A stretch of 60,110 bases of DNA from Derxia lacustris. Its GTDB lineage: Bacteria; Pseudomonadota; Gammaproteobacteria; Burkholderiales; Burkholderiaceae_E. Under the pieces are notes generated by a model. That model was not told the origin of the DNA. It ran no database searches and was given only the letters and a program-made list of their open reading frames with translations. How positions within the stretch are numbered: position 1 is the first letter of the stretch; the number at the start of each line of letters is the position of its first letter. The translations under genes and the position numbers were made by a program. Below, piece after piece: positions 1-8,124 of this stretch. The stretch covers positions 1-60,110 of the forward strand of contig NZ_MUHU01000003.1 in NCBI RefSeq assembly GCF_002105195.1, read 5' to 3'.

Positions 1-96
1 GTCGGGCATCGCAGCACCCGTGGCAGTGCGCGGGTCAAATTGCTGCGTGACACCCTGGCCCAGGGGCTGGAGCCGCTGCTCGACGGACGCGACTGA
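1..96 (+). CDS. 3' end of an unidentified protein, cut by the window edge
   Basis: An open frame enters from the left edge and stops at a TGA at 94-96. The 31 readable residues end in LRDTLAQGLEPLLDGRD. The tail resembles the C-terminus of some LysR-type regulators (a G-x-A-R-V run followed by a short amphipathic helix), but this is only a guess. Bases 97-165 separate it from the convergent spoVR gene and hold an A-run but no clear terminator. Confidence 0.35.
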   Translation, partial: VGHRSTRGSARVKLLRDTLAQGLEPLLDGRD

Positions 97-165
97 AGCG
101 CGGCCGCCCGGTGGCGTGGAAAAAAACGCGGCGCCGACAATGCGGCACCGATCAGGCGGCGCAAA

Positions 166-1689
166 TCAGGCCGTCGCCGCCAGCCCGCGCGGCGAGCGCG
201 TGAGCAGACCGACCCGCGCTTCCGAACCCGGATCGCGCGATTCGACCCGCACCGGAAAGCCCCACAGATTGGCCAGATGCTCCAACGTCTTGCCGGCACT
301 TTCGTCGTCGAGCGGGCGCTGATTGGCGCGCGTATGCGTGAGCGTGAGCGAGCGATCGGTCAGCCGGTTGTATTGCGTGACCTGAATATCGGGCACGCGA
401 TTCTCACGCGCATATTGATCGGCCAGCAGACTGCGCACGCGCCGATAACCGTCTTCATTGTGAATTGCATCGACGCGATAAACGCTCTTGTTGACGCTGT
501 CCTCCACCGCAAAGAAACGGAAATCGCGGATGACGGTCGGCGACAGGAATTGCCGGATGAAGGATTCATCCTTGAAATTGCGCATCGCGAAGTCGGTCAC
601 CTTGACCCAATCCTTGCTGCCCGCAAATTCCGGGAACCAGTGCTTGTCTTCCTCGCTGGGATGCAGGCAGATGCGCTGGATATCGCGGTAAATGGCAAAG
701 CCGAGCGCATAAGGATTGATCGGGTACATCTTCTGGCCTTCAGGATCCTGGCGCTGAAACACCACATTGGTGTGCGAATGCAGGAATTCCATCATGTAGG
801 CATCGTTGATGAGGCCCTTTTCGTACATCCGATTCAGGATGTTGTAGTGCGTGAAAGTGGCATAGCCTTCATTCAGCACCTGGGTTTGCGTCTGCGGATA
901 AAAGTACTGCGCCATCTTGCGCACGATGCGCACCACCTCGCGCTGCCAGGTGGCCAGCTTGGGCGCATTCTTTTCGATGAAATACAGCAGATTCTCTTCC
1001 GGCTCGGGCGGATAGCGGTCGTGCTTGGCCTCGATTTCGGCTGCGTGCTTGAGCGTGGTGCGCGCCATCAAATCGTCGTACATCAGGCGGCGCGTTTCAT
1101 CCGATTCTTCCTGGCGCCGGCGTTCGGCATCGGCCGACAGCGGCGGCGGCCGGCGATAGCGGTCAACACCGTGATGCTGCAATGCATGGGCCGCATCGAG
1201 CACGTCCTCGACCGCATCGATGCCGTAACGCTCCTCGCACTTGCGCACGTAATCGCGCGCAAACACCAGGTAATCGAGAATGCCATCGGCCTGGGTCCAT
1301 TGCCGGAACAGGTAATTGCCCTTGAATACCGCGTTATGGCCGTAGCTCGCATGCGCAATCACCAGCGCCTGCATCAGCATGGTGTTTTCTTCCATCAGAT
1401 AGGCAATGCAGGGATCGGAATTGATCACGATCTCATAGGCAAGCCCCTGACGGCCGGTTTTGTAGGCGCGCTCGTTTCGCACCAGCTCCTTGCCGTAGGA
1501 CCAATGCGCGTAATGCACCGGCATGCCGGCCGACGCATAAGCATCGAGCATCTGCTCCGAGCCGATCACCTCGAGTCGGTTGCGATAGATGTCGAGCTTG
1601 AATTCATTGAGCGCAATCTCGCCGATCGCCTTGTCGAAGGCGTGGATGAGATCGAAGGTCCATTCGCTGCCGGTCGAGATATAGCCCAT
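166..1689 (-). CDS. SpoVR family protein (YcgB-like)
   Basis: 507 residues, the usual size for the SpoVR/YcgB family, with the typical start MGYISTGSEWTFDLI and the family-like segments HASYGHNAVFKGNYLF and EGYATFTHYNILN. The molecular function of the family is not established; in Bacillus it affects spore cortex, and in Gram-negatives it travels with prkA and yeaH in a stress or nitrogen-starvation module. It is the third gene of the operon, 15 bp after yeaH, and ends the unit. Its base composition is clearly less GC-rich than the genes beyond 5.5 kb. Confidence 0.93.
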   Translation of the reverse strand: MGYISTGSEWTFDLIHAFDKAIGEIALNEFKLDIYRNRLEVIGSEQMLDAYASAGMPVHYAHWSYGKELVRNERAYKTGRQGLAYEIVINSDPCIAYLMEENTMLMQALVIAHASYGHNAVFKGNYLFRQWTQADGILDYLVFARDYVRKCEERYGIDAVEDVLDAAHALQHHGVDRYRRPPPLSADAERRRQEESDETRRLMYDDLMARTTLKHAAEIEAKHDRYPPEPEENLLYFIEKNAPKLATWQREVVRIVRKMAQYFYPQTQTQVLNEGYATFTHYNILNRMYEKGLINDAYMMEFLHSHTNVVFQRQDPEGQKMYPINPYALGFAIYRDIQRICLHPSEEDKHWFPEFAGSKDWVKVTDFAMRNFKDESFIRQFLSPTVIRDFRFFAVEDSVNKSVYRVDAIHNEDGYRRVRSLLADQYARENRVPDIQVTQYNRLTDRSLTLTHTRANQRPLDDESAGKTLEHLANLWGFPVRVESRDPGSEARVGLLTRSPRGLAATA

Positions 1690-1704
1690 TGCCCGCCCTC
1701 CTGA

Positions 1705-2973
1705 TTAGCGCTTTTCGGTCGCGCGCTTTTCGAACAAGCCGCGAAACACCGGATAAATCTCGTTGGGTGCCGCCACATGCCGCATGGAAAACACCGGCTT
1801 GCCGTCGAGCGGTGAATAGGCGCTCCACAGGCCGGTCGGCCGCATCGAAAAATCGTCCTCGTCGCGGGTTTCGATATAGGCAAAATAACGCAGCTTGGGA
1901 AAGATTTCCTTCTGCAGCAGCCCAACCGAACGCACGCCATCGTCCATCAGACAATCGCCATCCGAGGCCTGGGCCGCATACACATTCCAGCCACGCGAAT
2001 AGCGGGCACGCATGATCTCGATCATCAATTCGAGCGCGCTTGCCACCCGCGTGCCACCCGATTGCCGGTCGAAGAAGAAGGTCTGCTCATCGACTTCCTG
2101 CGCCGATTCGGTATGGCGGATGAAGACCAGATCGACCTGATCGTATTTGCGCGTGAGAAACAGGTGCAGCAGCGTGAAGAATCGCTTGGCCAGATCCTTC
2201 TTGTGCTCATCCATCGAGCCAGACACGTCCATCAGGCAGAACATCACCGCCTTGAAAGCCGGCGCCGGATAAGTCGTGCGATTGCGATAGCGCAGATCAA
2301 GCTCTTCCAGATAGGGCACGCGCTCCAGCCGCTCTTCCTGCAAGGCCATCAATTGGCGCTCGATCTCGGCAATGACGGCGAGCGAATCGCCACGCGCCCG
2401 CGCTTCGTCGAGCAGCGCCTGAAGCGCCATTTCCTCATCGTTGGGATCGTCGGAAAGTGCCAGCGCCCGCGCCGATGCCTGGCGCATCGTGCGCATGACC
2501 GACAATCGGCTTGGCGAGCCCTCGCGCGCATAACCGGCATTGCGCGATTTCATTTCCGGCGATAGCGCAAGTTCCTCGCGCAGGCGATTGGGCAATTCAA
2601 GGTCGTCGAAGAAGAGTTGCATGAACTCTTCGCGCGACAGCGTGAAAGTGAAACTGTCTTCACCCTCGCCGCCATGACCGCCCTGCCCGCCGCCTTCTTT
2701 CGGCTTCGGGATTTCATCGCCTGGGACGAATTTCCGGTTGCCCGGATTCACCCAGATATTGTTGCCGCCCTGGCCGTTGCGAAACGACGGCTCGGTAATA
2801 CCGCGCTCGTCGATCGTGACTTCGGCTGCGCCGTCCATGTCCTTGATGCTGCGTCCGGAAATGGTGTCGGCGATCGCACGCTTGATTTGCTGCTTGTAGC
2901 GGCGAATGAAGCGTTCGCGATTGGCGGCGTTCTTGTGCCGCCCGTTGGGGCGGCGATCAATGATGCTGGACAT
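1705..2973 (-). CDS. yeaH: YeaH/YhbH family protein (DUF444, VWA-like)
   Basis: 422 residues. The N-terminus is basic (IDRRPNGRHKNAANRERFIR), as in YeaH/YhbH, and is followed by a Gly-rich linker near residues 95-105. A von Willebrand A-like domain begins around residue 240 with the MIDAS-type motif DVSGSMD. The biochemical role is unknown; genetically it belongs with the PrkA kinase. It lies 39 bp after prkA and 15 bp before spoVR, so the three genes are almost certainly one transcript. Confidence 0.93.
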   Translation of the reverse strand: MSSIIDRRPNGRHKNAANRERFIRRYKQQIKRAIADTISGRSIKDMDGAAEVTIDERGITEPSFRNGQGGNNIWVNPGNRKFVPGDEIPKPKEGGGQGGHGGEGEDSFTFTLSREEFMQLFFDDLELPNRLREELALSPEMKSRNAGYAREGSPSRLSVMRTMRQASARALALSDDPNDEEMALQALLDEARARGDSLAVIAEIERQLMALQEERLERVPYLEELDLRYRNRTTYPAPAFKAVMFCLMDVSGSMDEHKKDLAKRFFTLLHLFLTRKYDQVDLVFIRHTESAQEVDEQTFFFDRQSGGTRVASALELMIEIMRARYSRGWNVYAAQASDGDCLMDDGVRSVGLLQKEIFPKLRYFAYIETRDEDDFSMRPTGLWSAYSPLDGKPVFSMRHVAAPNEIYPVFRGLFEKRATEKR

Positions 2974-3012
2974 TCGTCCTCCCGAGGCCGAGACCTCACA
3001 CCCTGCGGCGGG

Positions 3013-4938
3013 TCAACTGCTTTTCTTGGTGCGCTGATGCCATTCGACCAGCACGCGAACCTGTTTCTCCGTATAGCCCTTGGAAAGCATCCGGGTCACA
3101 AACGATTCGTGCTTTTTCTGCTCCTCGGCCGATCCCTTGGCCGTGAATGCAATGACGGGCAACAGCTCCTCGGTATTGGAGAACATGCGCTTCTCGATCA
3201 CCTCGCGCAGCTTTTCATACGAGGTCCAGACCGGATTCTTGCCGCCATTGGCCGCACGCGCCCGCAGCACGAAATTGACGATTTCCTGGCGGAAATCCTT
3301 CGGATTGCTGATGCCGGCGGGCTTCTCGATCTTTTCGAGTTCGCTGTTGAGCATCGCGCGGTCGTAGGATTCGCCGGTATTCAGATCGCGGTAATCCTGG
3401 CCCTGCACCCAGTAATCGGCATAGGTCACATAGCGGTCGAACAGGTTCTGGCCGTATTCCGAATAGGTTTCGAGGTAGGCGGTCTGGATTTCCTTGGTGA
3501 GGAAATCGGCATAGCGCGGCGCAAGCCAATCCTTGATGTAGGAAATGTGCTTGCGCTTGGTTTCCTCGGGCAGATTGTCGGATTCGATCTTCTGTTCGAG
3601 CACATACATCAGATGCACCGGATTGGCGGCAATCTCCTGCGTGTCGTAATTGAAGACCTGCGACAAAATCTTGTAGGCATAACGGGTCGAACTGCCCTGC
3701 ATGCCTTCGTCGGGCGAAGCGAAATCGCGGTATTCCTGGATGGTCTTGGCGCGCGGATCGGTGTCCTTGATGTTTTCACCGTCATACACGCGCATCTTCG
3801 AATAGATGCTCGAATTCTCGGGATCTTCCAGCCGCGTGAGCACGCTGAATTGCGCCATCATTTCGAGGGTGCCGGGCGCGCAGGGTGCAGCAGTCAGCGA
3901 GCTGTGATCGAGCAGCTTGCGATAAATCTTCACTTCCTCATGCACGCGCAGGCAATACGGCACCTTGACCACATTGATCCGGTCGAGGAAAGCCTCGTTG
4001 TGCTTGTTGTTGCGGAAGTTCTGCCATTCGCTTTCGTTCGAGTGCGCCAGAATCACGCCCTGGAACGGAATCGCGCCAAAGCCTTCGGTGCCCTTGAAAT
4101 TGCCTTCCTGCGTCGCCGTCAACAGCGGATGCAGCATCTTGATCGGTGCCTTGAACATTTCGACGAATTCGAGAATGCCCTGATTGGCGATGCACAGGCC
4201 GCCCGAATAGCTGTAAGCGTCGGGATCGTCCTGGGCAAACAGCTTGAGCTTGCGGATATCGACCTTGCCGACCAGCGAAGAAATGTCCTGATTGTTTTCG
4301 TCGCCCGGCTCGGTCTTGGCAATGCCGACCTGATTGAGCACCGAGGGCTGGATGCGCACCACCTTGAACTTGCGCAGATCGCCGTCGTATTCGGCCAGGC
4401 GCTTCTGCGCCCACGGGCTGGTAATGCCGGTGAGATAGCGACGCGGAATCTTGTAGTCCTGCTCCAATACATCCGCATAGTCGAGCGGATTGAACAGGCC
4501 GAGCGGCGACTCGTTGATGGGCGAACCCTTGAGCGCATAGATGGGGTATTTCTCCATCAGCAGCTTGAGCTTCTCGGCAAGAGAACTCTTGGCGCTGCCA
4601 ACCGGCCCGAGCAGATAGAGCACCTGCTTCTTTTCTTCGAGGCCCTGGGCGGCGTGGCGGAAATGCGAAACGATCTGCTCGATCGCCGCTTCCATGCCGA
4701 AAAAACCATCGAATGCGGGGTAATGCCGCAAGGCCCGATTGCTGAAGATGCGCGACAGCCGCGGATCGCTCCGGGTATCGACGATTTCCGGTTCGCCAAT
4801 CGCCGCGAGCATGCGCTCGGCTGGCGTGGCGTAAGCCATCGGATCGCGGGCGCAAAGCTGGAGATATTCCTCCAGCGTCATTTCGACGCTTTGCTTCGCG
4901 CTATACGACTCGTGGAATCGATCCAGCAAGTTTCCCAT
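3013..4938 (-). CDS. prkA: PrkA family serine protein kinase / AAA+ protein (YeaG)
   Basis: 641 residues, full length for PrkA/YeaG. An AAA-type N-terminal domain carries the Walker A segment GPVGSAKSSL at residues 111-120; the C-terminal third is the PrkA kinase-like region. Family members have been reported as protein kinases and, in Bacillus, as an ATP-dependent protease; in enterics YeaG takes part in nitrogen-starvation and stationary-phase adaptation. The start is supported by GGGAGG six bases before the ATG. It is the first gene of the prkA-yeaH-spoVR operon, about 340 nt downstream of the start site predicted from the sigma-54 promoter at 5290-5305. Confidence 0.94.
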   Translation of the reverse strand: MGNLLDRFHESYSAKQSVEMTLEEYLQLCARDPMAYATPAERMLAAIGEPEIVDTRSDPRLSRIFSNRALRHYPAFDGFFGMEAAIEQIVSHFRHAAQGLEEKKQVLYLLGPVGSAKSSLAEKLKLLMEKYPIYALKGSPINESPLGLFNPLDYADVLEQDYKIPRRYLTGITSPWAQKRLAEYDGDLRKFKVVRIQPSVLNQVGIAKTEPGDENNQDISSLVGKVDIRKLKLFAQDDPDAYSYSGGLCIANQGILEFVEMFKAPIKMLHPLLTATQEGNFKGTEGFGAIPFQGVILAHSNESEWQNFRNNKHNEAFLDRINVVKVPYCLRVHEEVKIYRKLLDHSSLTAAPCAPGTLEMMAQFSVLTRLEDPENSSIYSKMRVYDGENIKDTDPRAKTIQEYRDFASPDEGMQGSSTRYAYKILSQVFNYDTQEIAANPVHLMYVLEQKIESDNLPEETKRKHISYIKDWLAPRYADFLTKEIQTAYLETYSEYGQNLFDRYVTYADYWVQGQDYRDLNTGESYDRAMLNSELEKIEKPAGISNPKDFRQEIVNFVLRARAANGGKNPVWTSYEKLREVIEKRMFSNTEELLPVIAFTAKGSAEEQKKHESFVTRMLSKGYTEKQVRVLVEWHQRTKKSS

Positions 4939-5477
4939 ATCGCCCTCCCTTGACCCGGCGGCAGCCGGGCGGCAATGAAAATATTCAATGACGCGGCAGC
5001 AAAGAGCGGGAAAAAGAGCTTTGGGAAAGAATCGACAATGATTCGATCTTTCGGAACCAGACCTTTCACGGGGTCATTGGTTCGGTCCTGCCGGAAAACG
5101 CGCAACACCGAAGGGCATCAGGCGCAAACCGTGCACGCGTTCGGTAGCTGCGGGACAGGCAACTGCCCGCAATGGGGGGCGATTGACGAAGCCAGTCGGG
5201 CGAGCGCGGGCGTAAGCGGCAGGAGGAAACTAAAGAGCGCTCAAAGAGCGACAACGTGACGGCACGGACGACCGCGACAAGCTCACGTTGGCAACATTCG
5301 TGCCGAGTGTCGAGCGGGTATTGGTAACAAGCGCCCGACTCGCTCATCGGCAGGTCACGAGTCCACTGTAGGGAGCGCGTGTGTTCCGGAAATCAGAATA
5401 AGCGGTGGACTTGCGCGCCTGCCAGCGTCTTAACCCCGAAGCGTGAAACCGGCTTGCAGCCGGCGGTGCGCAAAGTC
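4939..5477. other. 539-bp non-coding stretch: prkA leader and promoter region
   Basis: No convincing gene. On the minus strand it carries the sigma-54 promoter at 5290-5305 and a predicted leader of about 340 nt. Two hairpins can form in that leader: 5025-5052 (arms GAAAG/CTTTC enclosing GAATC/GATTC) and 5150-5170 (GCGGG/CCCGC enclosing CAG/CTG around a GCAA loop). Bases 5306-5477 should hold the upstream activator sites; no clear enhancer palindrome was recognised. The 3' end of mtgA lies at 5478. Confidence 0.6.
5290..5305 (-). promoter_or_regulatory. Sigma-54 (RpoN) promoter of the prkA operon
   Basis: Read on the minus strand the site is CGGCACGAATGTTGCC: GG and GC dinucleotides separated by exactly 10 bases, within GGCACG-N4-TTGC. 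The sigma-54 consensus is TGGCACG-N4-TTGCA, so only the first T and last A differ. The predicted start is near 5279. In Escherichia coli the homologous yeaGH operon is sigma-54/NtrC dependent, which agrees with this site. Confidence 0.82.
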
Positions 5478-6266
5478 TCAGGGCAGCGCTGCGCCATTCA
5501 TGCGTGCCAGCACGATGCCAGCCTTGCGCAGCAACTGGGGATGGTTGCGATTGCGGTCGAAGTAGCGCGGATTGGGCAGCATCGCGGCCAGCCGGGCGGC
5601 CTGCGGCGCGGTCAGCACGGCGGCGTTCACGCCGTAGTAGTGATGCGCCGCCGCCTCGATGCCGAACACGCCGACACCCCATTCCACGACGTTGAGATAG
5701 ACCTCGAGGATGCGCGGCTTGTCCATCCAGAACTCGAGCATCCAGGTGATGGCGAACTCCTGCGCCTTGCGCACATAGCTGCGCTCGGGCGTGAGGAAGA
5801 GGTTCTTGGCGAGCTGCTGGGTCAGCGTGGAGCCACCCGCCACCACATGGCCACGGCGCTGGTTCTTCTGCCAGGCGCGCTCCAGCGCATCCCAGTCGAC
5901 GCCGTCGTGCTCGGTGAAATTGCTGTCCTCGGCGGCGATGACCGCGCGCTTGATGTTGCGGCTGATGCGCTCGTAGGGCACCCAGGCGTGCTGGATGACC
6001 GGCTGGCCGGCCGGGCGCGGCGGCGGATTGGCGGCAGCGCGGCGCGGCTGGGCGGCGGGAACTTCGGCGCGCGGCACATTGGGCTCGGGGCTTTCGAGCC
6101 GCAGCTGCTGGGCCCGCATGAAGCTGGTCGTGCCCGGATCGATCACGACCCAGAGCCCGATCTTGCAGAAGAACAGCGCCTGCACCACCAGCGCGCCGGC
6201 GCCGGCCATGAGCGCCAGCCGCCAGAGCGTGCCGGCGAGGCCAGCGATGCCGGCGCCCATGCGCAT
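5478..6266 (-). CDS. mtgA: Monofunctional biosynthetic peptidoglycan transglycosylase
   Basis: 262 residues. One N-terminal membrane anchor (about residues 12-38) is followed by a GT51 domain with the catalytic-region motif EDSNFTEHDGVDW and the downstream blocks GGSTLTQQLAKNLFL and ILEVYLNVVEWG. It polymerises lipid II into glycan strands at the periplasmic face of the inner membrane. A short Pro/Arg-rich linker follows the anchor. ATG codons at 6266 and 6260 are both possible; either lies within 10 bp of the aroE stop, so translation is probably coupled. Last gene of the RNB ribonuclease-tonB-aroE-mtgA unit. Confidence 0.94.
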   Translation of the reverse strand: MRMGAGIAGLAGTLWRLALMAGAGALVVQALFFCKIGLWVVIDPGTTSFMRAQQLRLESPEPNVPRAEVPAAQPRRAAANPPPRPAGQPVIQHAWVPYERISRNIKRAVIAAEDSNFTEHDGVDWDALERAWQKNQRRGHVVAGGSTLTQQLAKNLFLTPERSYVRKAQEFAITWMLEFWMDKPRILEVYLNVVEWGVGVFGIEAAAHHYYGVNAAVLTAPQAARLAAMLPNPRYFDRNRNHPQLLRKAGIVLARMNGAALP

Positions 6267-6270
6267 CGGC

Positions 6271-7161
6271 TCAGGGCCGGCTGGCGGCCAGCTCGGCGCG
6301 GATGGCGGCGATGACGCCGCCGGTCTCGGGCCGCTTGCCGCGCCAGTCGAAGAAGGATTCGGCGGCCTGCTCGACCAGCATGCCGAGGCCGTCGGCCAGC
6401 CGCGTGGCGCCGCAGGCGGCCGAATGGACGAGAAAACTTGTCGGGTTTGCGCCGTACATCATGTCGTAAACAAAACCCGCATCCTTCAAGAGGGCATCGT
6501 CAACAGGTGGAAGGCCGCCGTCGAGGCTGGCGCTGGTGGCGTTGATGACGACATCGAAGCGGCCGGCCAGCGCATCGAAGCGGCTGGCGCCGAGGCGGGT
6601 GGCGCCCGGGGTTGCGGCGCCGCCGCCGCCGGCACGCGCGGCGAGCGCCGACGCCGCCAGCTCCTCGGCGCGCGCCTCGGTGCGGTTGGCGATCACGATC
6701 TCGGCCGGACCGGCGTCGACCAGCGGCAGCAGCGCGCCGCGCGCCGCGCCGCCGGCGCCGAGCAGCAGCACGCGCGCGCCGGCCAGCGTCACGCCGAGGT
6801 TGTCGCGCAGGTCGCGCACGATGCCGATGCCGTCGGTGTTGTCGGCCTGGATGCGGCCGTCGGCGTCGATCCACAGCGTGTTGACGGCGCCGGCATGGGC
6901 GGCGCGCTCGCTGAGCCGGTCGGCGAGCCGGAAGGCGTCGAGCTTGAACGGCACGGTCACGTTCAGGCCGCGGCCGCCGTCGGCGAAGAAGGCGCGCGCG
7001 GTGGCGGCAAAGCCGTCGAGCGGCGCGAGGATGCGGTCATAGCTCACCGGCTCGCCGGTCTGGGCCGCAAAGCGGGCGTGAATCTGCGGCGAGCGGCTGT
7101 GCGCGATGGGATTGCCGACCACGGCATAGCGGTCGGTGCGGGCGGCGGAGTTGGCGGTCAC
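6271..7161 (-). CDS. aroE: Shikimate dehydrogenase (NADP+)
   Basis: 296 residues. The N-terminal substrate domain shows VGNPIAHSRSPQIH and NVTVPFK, including the catalytic Lys; the Rossmann domain has GAGGAARGALLPL, and the C-terminal half has YDMMYGANPTSFL. It reduces 3-dehydroshikimate to shikimate in aromatic amino acid synthesis. It sits 37 bp after tonB and 4 bp before mtgA, an arrangement familiar from betaproteobacteria. Confidence 0.95.
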   Translation of the reverse strand: MTANSAARTDRYAVVGNPIAHSRSPQIHARFAAQTGEPVSYDRILAPLDGFAATARAFFADGGRGLNVTVPFKLDAFRLADRLSERAAHAGAVNTLWIDADGRIQADNTDGIGIVRDLRDNLGVTLAGARVLLLGAGGAARGALLPLVDAGPAEIVIANRTEARAEELAASALAARAGGGGAATPGATRLGASRFDALAGRFDVVINATSASLDGGLPPVDDALLKDAGFVYDMMYGANPTSFLVHSAACGATRLADGLGMLVEQAAESFFDWRGKRPETGGVIAAIRAELAASRP

Positions 7162-7198
7162 GGGGCGGGCGGCGATGAGACCGGCGCGAAAAACCGGC

Positions 7199-8095
7199 TC
7201 ACTTGGCGCGGGTTTCGAGCTGGTCGTTGGTGAACATCATGGTGCGGGTGATGGACAGCAAATCCATCTCGCCCTTCATCTGCGCGGTGAAGCGGCCATA
7301 GGGCGCGGCGCGCCGGACGATGTTGAGCGCGGCCTGGTCGAGCAGCTTGTGGCCCGAACTCTTGTCCACGCCGATGTCGACGATGCTGCCGTCGGCATCG
7401 ATCACCACGCTGATCTGCACCGCGCCGTAGACCTTGCCGCGCGCCTCCTCGGGATAGTTGAGGTTGCCCCACTTCTCGACCTTGCTGCGGAAGTTCTCGA
7501 CGTAGAGCGCGGCCGAATAGTCGCGCGCGCCGGTGCCGAAGAAGTGCTTGCGCGGGCGCCTGTTCTCTTCCTCGATGCGCTCCTGGACGATGGCGGCTTG
7601 GCGCGCATAGGCGCGCGCCGAGTCGATCAGGTCGGCGCCGTTGAGCTTGGGATCGGGCGCCGGCGTGGGCGCGTCGTTGGCGGCGGCGATCGGCCGGCCG
7701 TTCTTGTCGAGCGAGCTGAGCAGCTTCTTCTGCTCGGCTTCGAGCTGCTGGAGCTTGCGCACCGCATCGTTGAGCGCATCGCCGGGCTTCTCGACGCCGA
7801 CATTGGGCAGCGGCGTGCCGGCGCGCTTGGTCTCGTGGTCGCCGCCGCCTTCGAGCGCGACCTGGGCCAGCACATCGGCCTGGGCCGGCGCGCGCTCGCT
7901 GCGGCTGTTGACGATGACGACCTCGATGCCGGGGTCCTTCGCCTTGATCTCGAAGGTTTCGGGCGCGACGAAATGGATCGTCAGCCCGAGGCCGTGCAGC
8001 AGAAAGGACGCGGCGAGCGCGACGGCCAGCACGCGGTTGCGGTCATACCAGTCGCGCAAATCGAAGCGGCGCGGGGCGCTCAGGGTCTCGGTCAT
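7199..8095 (-). CDS. TonB family energy-transducer protein
   Basis: 298 residues. It has a short cytoplasmic tail, one transmembrane helix (about residues 22-42, RVLAVALAASFLLHGLGL), a long periplasmic coiled or Ala-rich stretch, and a C-terminal TonB domain around NLNYPEEARGKVYGAVQIS. No exbB or exbD is in the window. It would couple the proton-motive force to outer-membrane transport or, as in many beta-proteobacterial paralogues of this locus, to an unknown partner. Spacing is 29 bp after the RNB gene and 37 bp before aroE. Confidence 0.88.
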   Translation of the reverse strand: MTETLSAPRRFDLRDWYDRNRVLAVALAASFLLHGLGLTIHFVAPETFEIKAKDPGIEVVIVNSRSERAPAQADVLAQVALEGGGDHETKRAGTPLPNVGVEKPGDALNDAVRKLQQLEAEQKKLLSSLDKNGRPIAAANDAPTPAPDPKLNGADLIDSARAYARQAAIVQERIEEENRRPRKHFFGTGARDYSAALYVENFRSKVEKWGNLNYPEEARGKVYGAVQISVVIDADGSIVDIGVDKSSGHKLLDQAALNIVRRAAPYGRFTAQMKGEMDLLSITRTMMFTNDQLETRAK

Positions 8096-8124
8096 GGCGG
8101 CGGATTCTAGCGGCGGGCCGGCAC

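Noticed and set aside
2617..4953. 778-residue plus-strand open frame
   Set aside because: Antisense of prkA without family features.
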